From the NCBI GenBank assembly GCA_964023275.1, contig OZ029917.1, forward strand, positions 23,422,488 to 23,486,487: DNA of 64,000 bases. The letters run 5' to 3'. Shown one piece after another: positions 20,456-46,900 of this stretch; within the stretch, counting starts at the first letter, position 1, and every line of letters starts with the position of its first letter. The stretch is from Norana najaformis. Lineage: Eukaryota; Annelida; Clitellata; Crassiclitellata; Hormogastridae. Below the pieces are notes generated by a model that saw only the letters and a program-made list of their open reading frames with translations, searched no databases and was not told the origin of the DNA. Position numbers and translations under genes: made by a program.

Positions 20456-20789
20456 TCGTAATCGTTATTTTCACATAATTATAACAAAATTTTAACGTCA
20501 CAGTAGATAGATATCTTCACTAAAATCAACATTTTAGAATTGTTATTCACCCGATAAGTTGTCTGATGATGATGGGTACTCCTGCTTCTAGACTGTATCC
20601 TGTGATTTTCATTCTGATTGTATCCATATCTTTCTAATGTTTTGTCATCTTTTCACAATATTTCCTCTATTCCTTCTTTACTCAGACTTTACTCATTTTA
20701 TTTTTCTGCGTATATTCACGGAAAATGACCTAACACTTGGCTCTCGAGGACGTGATTTGATATGGCGCTGGCGATAAGCTGATGATCAT

Positions 20790-20840
20790 GACGCAGCTTT
20801 TGTGTGACATTGAGAAATTTCAAAGATTACATTTACGTTT
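20790..20840 (+). mobile_element. LINE-type 3' tail fragment
   Basis: ACGCAGCTTTTGTGTGACAT, then GAGAAATTTCAAAGATTACATTTAC, closely matches 48296-48345 (TGCAGCTTTTGTATGGCGCT, then GAGAAATTTTGGAGATTTACATTTAC). Two copies of one element's 3' end. Confidence 0.5.
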
Positions 20841-21009
20841 CGTACCTTTGTATTGCGTCTCTTGTTTCTTTTTTCTTATCCTTCACCTTTTTTAAATCTC
20901 TAACGTCCTTTCTCGCTTCAATTTCATTTCAAATAAAAGCTTTTCGTCATGTTGTGTGCTTTCCTACAACATTTTCTCTACCTCTTTCTAAAGCCTTTTC
21001 TTCCTTATT

Positions 21010-21400
21010 GATTTTTGAAGGACTGAGGAGAAGGGAGAAAGCGAAGAAGAAAAAAGAGAAGCAGAAGAAGGATGAAGCGAAAGAGGAGGGGCAGAAGCAG
21101 GAGAAGCAGAATAAGGAACAAGAGGTGGTGAAGGAGGAAAAGAAAAAGGGAGAATATTAAGGAGAGGAGGAGAGGAGGAAGCAAAGAATGAAGAACAGCA
21201 GCGAAAGAAGCAAGTGAAGGAGGATACAGAGGCGAAGCAGTAGAAAGAGACGAAGGAGCAGGGGCAGACGGAAGAAAAGGAAAAGGAGGAGAAGAAAAAG
21301 AAGGAGGTAAAGTAGGATGAAGAGGAGAAGAAGGAGAAGCAGGAGGAGAAAGGATCTGGAGCTGAAAAAGAAGGAGAAGGAAAAGAAGGAAGACAACGTG
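21010..21400. repeat. polypurine tract
   Basis: Roughly 390 bp of plus strand is more than nine-tenths purine (GAAGAAG, GGAGGA and AAAAGG words). Lysine/glutamate-rich frames on plus and Leu/Phe-rich frames on minus are compositional. Confidence 0.9.
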
Positions 21401-21897
21401 GAACAGATGTTTTCGGCGGCTTCTATTTGCGACGTCCTTTGAGTCGTCTTGAAGTCATCGTTTCATCGATCCGTGATATTAATGAACAACGACCATCGTC
21501 GTCAATTTCAATGACCCAACAATTCACTCAACCAAAATATGAGGAGCACAAGGATGGCAATGAGGATGATGACAAAGAACAAGACGATGACGACAGGCTA
21601 TCAATTAGGGCGACGATGACGATGATTGAGACGATTTTATGACGGCGATAAGGTCGCTGGAGGAATCGGAGGAGGAAGAGTAGGAAGAACAGACGGATCC
21701 GGGAGTGTAGGAGAAGAAGTTTAGAAGGAGAAGAAGCAAAAGGATCTGTAGAGGATATCATTCCGTGGGATGCAGATGGTTGTTAGTGGCTGGATTTATC
21801 CGCTGCCTTTTCTGGTCATAACAGTCGTCTTTGATAAGCCTTAAGGGATCGGGTGATTCCACTCCCAGAAATGTTGTGTACGAGAAATCGAAAGGCA

Positions 21898-22540
21898 AAG
21901 CCGACCGACCAAACGACCGACCGAATGACCGACCGACCGAATGACCGACCGACCGACAGAATGACCAACCGACCGACAAAATGACCGACCGACCGAATGA
22001 CCGACCGAATGACCGACCGAATGACCGACCGACCGACTGACCGACCGACCGACCGAATGACCGACCGACCGAATGACCGACCGACCGAATGACCGACCGA
22101 CCGAATGACCGACCGATCGACCGAATGACCGACAGAATGACCGACTGACCGACCGACCGACAGAATGACCGACCGACCGAATGACCGACCGAATGACCGA
22201 CCGACCGAATGACCGACCGACCGACCGACCGAATGACCGACCGACCGAATGACCGACCGACCGAATGACCGACCGACCGAATGACCGACCGACCGAATGA
22301 CCGACCGACCGAATGACCGACCGACCGAATGACCGACCGACCGATTGACCGACCGACAGAATGACCGACCGACCGAATGCCCGACCGAATGACCGACAGA
22401 ATGACCGACCGACCGACCGACCGATCGAATGACCGACCGACCGAATGACCGACCGACCGAATGACCGACCGACCGAATGACCGACCGACCGACCGAATGA
22501 CCGACCGAATGACCGACCGATCGACCGACTGACCGACGAC
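21898..22540. repeat. (GACC/GAAT) tetranucleotide minisatellite
   Basis: About 640 bp is built almost only from GACC with interspersed GAAT, mostly in 12- and 16-bp blocks (ATGACCGACCGA and ATGACCGACCGACCGA). Two overlapping frames of about 250 codons on the minus strand, both Ser-Val-Gly-Arg/Ile-Arg repeats, stay open because no stop can arise from the unit. I do not regard them as genes. Confidence 0.95.
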
Positions 22541-23879
22541 CGAACTGAACGGCCGCCAGCACACCACTGATCGACAGACCAATGGACTCTGCTGCCTCAG
22601 ACTAAGGAATTCCGGTTCGTTCGCCTGGATCCTACCGTCTATTAAAGAATCCGGATTTCGTGAACTTTAAGAAAGCCATTAGCGCACAGTAGATCGACAA
22701 CTGTAGGTATTGTCATCAAGGCGACGCTGGAAGTATTGATTTGGACTGCTTCCCGTAAAGCACTTGGCGTCTAATAAATGCAATTCTAATTTGGACATCC
22801 TATGTTACCCAGAATTAAATGTATGTATGTATGTATGTATGTACGTACGTATGTAAGTATGTAGGCCTGTGTATGTAGGATTTAGAAGAAGGTCAAAATA
22901 TTCGAGGTAGGCTACATCCCATTGGATGCCTGTGGCTCCCTAAGGCTCAACCCACACGCAAAAAACGCAAAATCTAAATTAAATGTTTCTGTTTGACATG
23001 TGTGGCTTTCAATCGATTGCTCTTTCTGCCGCTCTTTTGACAAGGTTTTGCACTTTCAAAGTGTGCTACTGTCGCATTCTTTGCTTAAGCCTTGCAGGTC
23101 TGTGTCAGAATTATTAAATACGTATTAAAATTCTTTTTGAAAACGATACTGAACCATTCTAAATGGTTATATCCGTGCTCAAAGTTTATTTCGATATATT
23201 CGATATATTTGTCATACTTCTGTCAAATTAAACACATTAATATTAATTTCTACTTCTTAGGAAACTTCGGATTTACCAGAAATTCCAAGGAGCTTCTTAT
23301 GCTTAATAATCCATGGCCTCAAGCTATTAAACATAAATTTAACATAGATTTTGGCCAAACTAATATTAATGCAGGTATTGTTATTCAACTGCTTTCCTTT
23401 TTCATTATATTGTTTAGCTCAAGTTAAGTTGAAACTCTTTGTAAAGTTACTCTTCTAAACCATTCCAATAGGGCCCAAGATTCGTCTTTGAAAACTTTAT
23501 TATAATCCAATGTGAAAGTCCTCAATCTATTGATGCATGCAAGACCTCGTCAGAAGTTTTTTGATCCACTTCAAATTCTCTTGCAATTTCTTTTCCATAA
23601 TTTAAGTCTGAAGTCGTTCTCTTATTTTAAAGTTACAACTGCACGAAGAAGCCGTGTTCATTTACCTATAAGAGATTCCGACGTAAACACCTTTCTGCAG
23701 TTCATATTATACTTCGAATCGTAAACTAAAAGTCTACTGGCGTTTGATACGCTCTGTGCATGCCCGCCTGCTAGTAACACATGCGGTCAATTGCAAAACG
23801 GTCTGAACATTGTAACTCGAACGAGTAAGTAATATCCCATGTGTTGTGACTCACTAAACCTTAAAGCAATCGTCTGTTT

Positions 23880-38612
<14,733 letters not shown>

Positions 38613-41080
38613 CGTTGGAGGGCGATTGTTCTGTCCTGGGTTTGCTCTCTAGATGGACGGGAGCCACATCACCAGTGCGCTGAATGAAGTACGGTTCTGT
38701 CGCTCGCCTCTTCGGCGTCCAATTCTCTGTGACGGCGAATGCAGGCGACTTCGGACTTTGAACGCATCTGCAGCTGCAGCTGGCCGCCAATTCAGCAGCA
38801 GAGACAAAACATCGCCCTAGAGATAATCGCAGTTCCTCCAGGCATGCTTCTTCTATCTATGCTCATTGCGCTAAGACAGCTGAGGCCGCCTATGCAGTCA
38901 CTGGCGTGTCAAGGGGTAATCTGACCACGCCCCAACTGAGACTTGCCTTGAGCTTGGCCCTCCCAAACCCTCACTCTGTTCTAATTGCTATTACACTCGT
39001 CACCGTAGGCGGAAACGTGTGCATGCTTGGAATGAGTTAAAACTTCAGCTGGTCATAGGCATCGACTATGAATGTAAACCATTCACGTACATTTGTATAA
39101 TATTAGATATAACTTTTCAGCTTCGTAGTTGAAAGCGAGATCATCCGTTGGGTTCTGTTACCTGTAGCTGCGCTGATGCGAATCTGGGCAGAAATTCTGA
39201 TAAAGGTATTTTGCTGCAACACAACACCATGACCTATTCTGAGTTTTATTGGCGTTGCCACCGTTTAAAATTTTTCTGTTTATTTAAGAAGACTTCTAAC
39301 GTGCAGTCAGCAAATACGGATCTGAGGCTCAGAATAAACCTAAGTCTGCACTGTTCGTTTTTCTCACATAACAGCGTGAATAAATACTCGCCGGTTTTCT
39401 TGCAGTCGGTAACAAAACGGATTTTCACCTCTTTTCATTTGCCATAGACGTTTCTTGAGAATACAATTTTCACAGTTTACAATTTACTGAGCCATTCAGT
39501 GTCTTTCGTAATCTTCAACTAAGCATAAAGCTTCATAACTTGAGTGAAGGTGAGAGTTAAGCAGTGGAGTCAGCCAATCAGTAGCGATTGAACGGGTTAG
39601 CGAGCGAGCGAGTAAAACAGTGAGTGCTGATATAGAATAAGAGAATATCAGTCCTTAAGCTAAGAGGCAGCCATGGGTTTGAAGTGTTAGCAACTTCTTT
39701 TCCTTAGCCTCGGCGTATAAGAACTACTGGCCAGTCCTCTCCTTCCCCGCTTGATCTTCCAGCCGACAATGTACGATCAGTGTACTCATTTTATAGCAGA
39801 GTTCGCCAGAGGACGCTATTGGAACAGAAATCTCGAAATAGCTTTTCACCCTGGCGGGGATTCGAGCACATGATCTCATGATTGCCTAGCACGTGCCCCT
39901 TTCTTCTTGCTGTTATGGGTGTAAACAAAACTAGCTTTACGATGGATTTAGGTCATTAATTTGTTCATTAGTTTTACTCTTTTAAATATATGGTCCAACG
40001 GAGGTCAAAGTCTCTTGGGAAACTGCAGCGATTTAAAACGAACCGTCGCACAGAATAATTAAAAGACCTGACATTTCAAACTGGCTGCCACGCCAACGTC
40101 CCAGATTCTCTATGCAGTTCAGCCTATTATAAGAGGCTATACATTTATATACATACATACATGCGTACATATCTACATATAAACATACATAAACATGTTA
40201 CAATACATATATATATACTTCTTAACCTGTCATGTATACCATTTGTATGCAGTTCTACGTACACACTGGAAAAATCTGTAAATTTTCTGAAAATATATAT
40301 TGAAAATAACAATAATCATAATTTCTACTAGTGTATATTGCACGTTCGTGATCTCAGAACCCTAAACCAGCAATGGTCGGAGTCTAACAAATACAGATGT
40401 AATGTCAATAAGTTGCTAATACAGTCTCGCAGCGCATCGCTCATGGAACCTCACAATGCTATCTATTATTCCTCAAGACATAAATGCTAAGCAGCTAACA
40501 CTTTACTATAGTTATTCAAAACACAATACAAAAATGCAAAATGTTACATATCCTACTAAATTTTACACCAAACTAAAATGCCCAATGATTGTTGAAATCA
40601 CTCAGAGCGTTGGTGAGATTCAGAACCTTTGGATGGATGCTGTGGATTTCCTTTCCACGCTGCCTTTCCTTTGTTCCTCGTTGCGGATCGATGCCAGCAA
40701 AAGATATGACATTGTCCCAAGTCAAAATACGATATTACAGAATTAATAAAACTAGCAGACTTAATTCTTAGTCGCTGTAATTATTTATGTAACGACAAAA
40801 TATGTTGAGTTCCCAAAATTAAATACAGTGATTATAAATGTTCCTTGGTCTCTGAAATACTAAAAAGTCCTTAAAGAAAGGAAAAACAATTATTCATAGC
40901 GATACAATGCGCAGTACCATCCACGTGTGACGAGACCAAAGATTCTGACTCTTGCGGCGTTCCACAAGACTTTGTTCTTGAACCTCTTCTGCAAATCGTT
41001 TCATATCCACAGCTGCTCAATCCCTCTGAAAAACTCTCACTAGAATTATGACAATTACCTAGACCGTCCTACAAACTCAC
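38613..41080. other. intergenic region upstream of gene A
   Basis: The first few hundred bases (38613-38950) are richer in G+C and CpG than the surroundings and probably hold gene A's promoter and 5' UTR; no TATA box is evident. Further right are a possible SINE fragment (a GGATTCGAGCAC-like B box, about 39850-39900), a GAGC run near 39597-39612 and CATA-type repeats (40140-40210). Confidence 0.4.
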
Positions 41081-41089
41081 CAGCACTTC

Positions 41090-41355
41090 AGCCCTTGCAA
41101 TTTTTTTCACGCAAAATTGAAAACACGCTTATTCCACAAATCCTATCCTTATTCCTCTATTTTGCTGCTCCATTTCCAAACACCATCCACCATAACCGTC
41201 TAACAGATTGCCTGCTTGACTCGTGGATCTTGACCTGGAACCGAATCTGCCCTGTCTGCCTATCGAGTTTACATTGACTGAGCAACTGTGAATTAGCTGG
41301 TTCCCACGACTTAACATCCTTTGGGCGCTATAGAAATCTCGTTTACGATTACGAT
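41090..41355 (+). mobile_element. LINE 3' end, family X
   Basis: A decayed C-terminal coding stretch is followed by GGATCTTGACCTGGAACCGA, TTAGCTGGTTCCCACGACTT, GGGCGCTATAGAAATCTCGT and TTACGATTACGATACG. Same family as 34530-34745. Confidence 0.65.
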
Positions 41356-41798
41356 ACGAGAGATCGTCAGAAACACTCAAGGCCTCTCTACGTTTGTTTT
41401 CTTGTTGACTTGAGTTATAATTAGGATGAAACCAAAAGCTGAGACCTGCACCTGATTTGAAGAGTGAGGCCAAATGGTTTATACTTGACACCTGTAAGAT
41501 TTTAGCCTGTTGGCAAGTGGTTTTCATTAACGTTGCTGAATGTTTTAGGCCACAATGGCACCCAACAAACACATAAACATATCTGCAGGGAGAATTAAGT
41601 ATCACCGACTGACGTTATGGCGAACATAAAAAAACATGTGCTAGCTCAATCAGTAACATATATTAAATATATACGGAAAATATATACAGATAAGCGTTTT
41701 ATATGTACATATAACGCCTTTTTGTGAGTAAGCAAAATGAGTCTCCTTAACGCTTCTGTATACGCACACATTACACAAATAACTGTAACTTCTCTCTC

Positions 41799-41801
<3 letters not shown>

Positions 41802-41886
<85 letters not shown>

Positions 41887-41890
41887 TACG
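41802..41890. repeat. (AT)n microsatellite
   Basis: About 40 AT units. Confidence 0.98.
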
Positions 41891-42779
41891 ATGGCTCAGG
41901 GAAGCTAAAAATGAACGCTAACTCTGGTAACAACATAAATGATGGCTTTTCTGATAAGCAGAAAACAAGGCCAAACCGGAAAGGCATAATTGGAATAGAA
42001 CAAAGTGAAAAATACGATACTTCCTTCATGAAACGCTGAACTACCAACTGCAATGGAAACAGAGAAATTAGTTTAATTTATGTGTACAGTATTTACAATG
42101 CTATGTTCAACCAGATAACGCAAAAATACAAAACTCTCAGAGTAGGTAACCACTAAACAAAGCTGTCAGAAACCATAAAAGACTTCAACCAAACAGAACG
42201 AGCATATTAAGCAACAACAGAAGGCCCTACACACCAAAACAACACAAAACAGCCCCCAACGACAGAAGGCAGTATAGGCCTACGTTCTCATTCATTCATG
42301 TCACGAAACCGACAGAGGTCGTCTTTTCCCGCATTAGTGACCACAACAACAATCCATAATATGGGTTAGGATAGAAAACACGCGCAGTCACGAGATTACG
42401 TCACTCCGGGCAACGTTTCTGCTTCATTGCATCGGGTTCCACGCAAAGGGATAAAAATGGGTGCGTCACTTGCTCCTGGAATTCGCATATGAACAGTTTT
42501 GGCCCACATCAGACCGGTACTGCGGATCCTGTATCCATGCTTCCCCTCCCTGTACAAATTTCTTTCGGCGCCTGTAGATGCATCATTATTACTACAACTT
42601 TGATTTGGACATATTGTCTTGTAAAGGTAGATACTTAGTACGCACGTATATCAACTCTAGCCCATCGTTCTTTTGTCTGCGTCGGGCCGTCCTAATGGAC
42701 AGACTTCTCCTCCACATACACTTCACTTGACGCTGCGCGGCATACGTTTTCAAACTACAGAAGCAGCATGTGATGTTGT

Positions 42780-42900
42780 CATAATAATAATTAATAATAA
42801 TTAACAACTTCTAATGCGCCGGTGTCTAATGCACAAGGCATCAACCGATGGAACACCAAAACCAAGCCACATTCAGGTCGATATCCAGAAGGTCAGTCCG
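42780..42900. mobile_element. short dispersed repeat (GCGCCGGTGTCTAATGCAC)
   Basis: AATAATTA..AACTTCTAATGCGCC, GTGTCTAATGCACAAGGCATC and a following GATATCCAGAAGGTCAG recur at 55515-55575 and, more decayed, at 57305-57425. Probably a SINE or LINE 3' region. Confidence 0.5.
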
Positions 42901-42945
42901 CACGACAGAGAGGCAGAGTCATAGTTACATAGCCACTCGTGCACA

Positions 42946-43010
42946 GGGCCGTCTTATCCATTAGGCACAGTAGGCACTGTGCCTAGGGCCTACGAACTTT
43001 ATAGAGGCCT
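42946..43010 (+). mobile_element. hAT-like terminal end fragment
   Basis: CAGGGCCGTCTTATCCATTA, then GGCACAGTAGGCACTGTGCCTAGGGCC, resembles the terminal repeats of invertebrate hAT elements. No matching opposite end is visible, so it is a truncated remnant. Confidence 0.4.
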
Positions 43011-43224
43011 ACAAAAGTCAAAAATGAGATATTGAAAAAATAAATTTATTGATTGACCTGAAAATGGAAGAAGGAAACACAAATTTAATAACCTTAAGTT
43101 TTGTACTGAAACAGATTAAGTTAAGCTGTGTACATTACGCAACTTTGCGGCTCTTTTGCATTAGCAAAATCATATATAATGCCCTCAAATGTCATTTCCC
43201 GCATTAAGTCGTTTTCAATGTGTT

Positions 43225-43437
43225 TAGGTCTAAACTTAAGACACATCTCTTCCAGCTTGTTTACGCAACCCTGACTTCTGGTTTCTTTGGTTTCGGAAAT
43301 CTACCAGGTTTCTCCAGCGGTTTATGATTTTTGACTGTGATTTTGGCTTGAAGCGACCATCGATTGATAACGGAATTATGATAACGGCGCTATAGATGTC
43401 TTTAGATTAGATTAGATTAGATTAGATTAGATTAGAT
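43225..43437 (+). mobile_element. LINE 3' end with (GATTA)n tail
   Basis: A short coding remnant (S-K-L-K-T-H-L-F-Q) corresponds to the C-terminal F-K-x-x-L-K-T-x-L-F block of LINE ORF2. It is followed by GGCGCTATAGATGTC and seven ATTAG units. It ends about 150 bp before the ankyrin gene's start codon. Confidence 0.7.
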
Positions 43438-43591
43438 GAACAATACGTGATACTTGCTGGTCGCCAGGGGCACTGCGGTGCATAGGCATTTATACGTCAC
43501 ACAACGTTCAGTGAGAAGTTTCCAGTCCTGTGTAACATAAAGTTATTGGTCCTTGCTTCCGTTCGTCGAGTTCCTCTAGCAACGTTTGAAA
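43438..43591 (+). promoter_or_regulatory. probable promoter/5' UTR of the ankyrin-repeat gene
   Basis: It has no TATA box and is CpG-richer than the flanks. A CRE-like TACGTCAC lies at 43493-43500 and an imperfect X-box-like GTTCCTCTAGCAAC at 43570-43583, just before the ATG. These are motif resemblances only; the transcription start is unknown. Confidence 0.35.
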
Positions 43592-43702
43592 ATGGCGGAA
43601 GAGCTTGGTTGTATTTTGGAAGATGCACAGAGACTCTTGCAAAATGTTAGTATCCGCGAGAAAACTTCAATCTCCGCTATGTCTCGGCTCGCCAACAGCA
43701 CG
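43592..43702 (+). CDS. ankyrin gene exon 1
   Basis: ATG context AAAATGG. Thirty-seven codons end at CACG|GTAAGT. The peptide is predicted helical and precedes the repeats. Confidence 0.8.
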
Positions 43703-43907
43703 GTAAGTAATAACCAACATGAAATTGTCTTTCTGCTCTTTGTCTGTAAATGCTGCTGGTCATAGTTCGCAACCCCTCCAACTAATGTAGTGCCCATCAT
43801 GAATCCGTCCCGGGACCAAGTCTATTCATTTTGTACATTACACCGCTGAGCCATAGAATCCTCTTCAGTCGACTATCACATGAAAGAAGCAGGCGCATGA
43901 GAGGTTG

Positions 43908-43989
<82 letters not shown>

Positions 43990-46900
43990 TCAGTCAGCGG
44001 TGATGACAAGACTGTGTACAGGCAAATCAGAGGTGAAAGTGAGAGTACAGGAATTAGTTGATAGGTGGATGGAATAATCAGGGATTTTCTTAATCTGATC
44101 TTGTAGATCTAGAACAAAGAATTCAGTTTTGGCAGGGTTGAGGCAAAGAAAGATTGAGAACATCCAATTTGAAATCTGATAGACAACATCAAGCAATTGC
44201 CATAAAATTATGTAACTGATACATTTATATAGGAAAAAGAACTTGAAGTAAAGAATATGAAGAATTGAGTGTCTTGAGCTTCACAAACCTGGTTATTGAC
44301 TTGAAACTCATCTGTTGCCATTTATGACTAGGAAATGAGTGCCTCCAGGACATCTTGCTGAGTTCATTGAGTTGATGACTCAAGTCAGTTTAAAATGGTT
44401 ACTTCACTGTACTTTTTGGATATTACATTTTAATGAATGCAGTATGGTTTAAATGTAATGGCTGAAACAGCTCGTGGAGAAGTTTCTTATGGAGAGCATA
44501 ACAATGAGACCATCTGGAAAAATGCAGTCAGCGGAAGACAGAAGTGAATTACTGCACAACCACATCTATATGTGTATGTAAATTTGTTTAGACAATAATC
44601 CTGTTCTGTTCTTGTAATCTGAATGCTGTCCTGGACACCATCGAAAACATTGGTGCATTTGAATTTCAAAATTTGGTTGGGCATGAGACCAAGGTTCTCT
44701 GCTGTGCCATTTCTGGCTCTCATCTATATTGAATTGTACCTATACAATTGTTACTTTGTATTGTTTATTCCACTTTGTATATATATGTATGCCTGTTTGG
44801 CCAATGATATCACAAGATCAGTAAAGATTAAACTATTTTTGATCCAATCATGGCTAGTTTTGCTTACCAGATGTGTGTAAATCTAGTGTGTAATCATTGC
44901 AGCTTAAAACTGTCTGCTATAAAATTATGTAACTAATACATTTATATAGTGCCATCTTGGTGTCTGGTGAAAGCAATGTAGAGATAGCTGAACTTTAATT
45001 TTTTAGCTGTCATAAACACTTTTCTTTATCATTAAGTTTGTTGATTAGTGGAGAAAATGTTACATGGATTAAAACAGTTTTTTATTTGTCAGGCTGTTTT
45101 TGGGGTTATCGTGATGTCATCAAAAGAATTCTAGACCTAGCAAAGGCGCTTGAATTTCGTAAGTGCATGTTGAGTTTAATATGTCTGATTTGATATAAAT
45201 TAAATTTAATGAATGGAAAACATCTGTATCCCACTCGTAGTTTGAATTTTTTGCAAAATTGAATTTACCACAGTAGGCAAAAGAACAGAGTGGCAGTTTT
45301 GTTTTTAAGAAATAAATTAGCATAAAAATTGTTGTATAGTCCATTCAGATGCAATAGTTCAGAGTGAAACCTTAATACAGTGATTGATGAGACTACAAAA
45401 GTTATGAAAATAGATTAGCTAATCTTGAGTGCTTTTTGTTTTTTCCGTATTGTAAATTGCACTGAGCAACACTGCCGTTCAATATGCTAACAGAACTGGA
45501 TGTTGAGCAGTTTGGGATGAAACTGATGACTTTGCTACGTTTAGTTTAGCCTTTTACTCATTCTTGTCGTTCTCTAGGATTAAAACAACTATTGTATTCT
45601 AGCAATCAACTTGAATCGAAAAAACAGAGATACACAATGGACACCATTACATGCTGCAACATTTCAGGAACATGGGCCTGTGAGTTTCAAATTATGAGCT
45701 TACAAAATTTATCATATTTAATATTCATTATTTTATGCAGAGTTTAAAAATGTTGTCAGTAAGCATAGTCTGCATATAAAGATAATGCAGGTAACGTAAG
45801 GTAAGATAAGGTAAGGTAATGGCTAATGCATTTCATGCCTCGATCAACAGTATTCTTTAGAATCATTTTCCTAATTGTTAAGGAGATTTTAACTAAGCAC
45901 AGTAATGGAATATCCAACAACTGGACTATCTTTCCTTAGTTCTGCAATAGATTGTCAATTTCCCATGACACAAGCTAAGACTTAAACACATAGAACTGAA
46001 AGACAACTACATGTGCATTAACAATCTCCTGCGGACAAGTAAATAACATTTTATGTAGCAGGGTAAAGAATCACAGACACATCATGACCCTGCATCTTAC
46101 CTTAAATAGTCTTTCCTATGAAGAGGTAATTTTGGCAGTTGTATACAACATAATATCAAATAACATAATATTTTATTGTGAATTTACAGCAAGGGTAATA
46201 AGCTCACAATAACGGTCCAACAAGCTACAAGCTTATACAATACCTGGCTCCTGCTTCTAATTTAATTTAGAAACTCATTTTTATGTTTTTCTTAAATAAT
46301 AAAATGATGATTATGACAACAAGAATAATGAAAAATATTATAATTAATAACAGTTATAATCTACCGGCAATTTACATTCGTAACAAAACAGTGGAAGAGG
46401 AGTATTTCAACAACAGGAAAATATTTTACTTTCTTTGAAAGATAAACAAGTGTTTTCATTGCTAATTTTATCTGATTAAAAATTTTATAAGTGAAGACCA
46501 GTAATTCTCAAAGAATCAGTAGATAGTTTGAGCATACGAAATGAATGAATGCTGGAAGAGAAAAGAATTAGTTTATAAAAAGAGATGTCTCTGAACTTAA
46601 ACACGAAAATCATAATATATGTAAAACATCAGTCATGTATGTTTAGTATGTGGAGCTTAGTAAAGATGCATAAGCCACAACTGGAAGAATTAGAAACTGA
46701 GTAGATTTTAAGAACAAGTGCAAATGTTGCTCATTATGAAATTTGTATTTGACATTGCTGTTTTTGATCCTTGTCAGCCTAAACAGACAGCTTTTTGTTC
46801 AGCTGTGTAACACGATATTTTGTTACATTATTTATTTATTTATGTAACATCAGGTGATAATGTTGCTTCTTGAAAATGGTGCTGATCCTCATTCCTGTGA

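Noticed and set aside
20804..21396. Lys/Glu-rich and Leu/Phe-rich frames
   Set aside because: Compositional products of the polypurine tract; no start context or splice sites.
21758..22582. A 274-codon minus-strand frame, the second longest in the window
   Set aside because: It is made of GACC/GAAT tetranucleotides and a second frame of similar length overlaps it; openness follows from the repeat unit.
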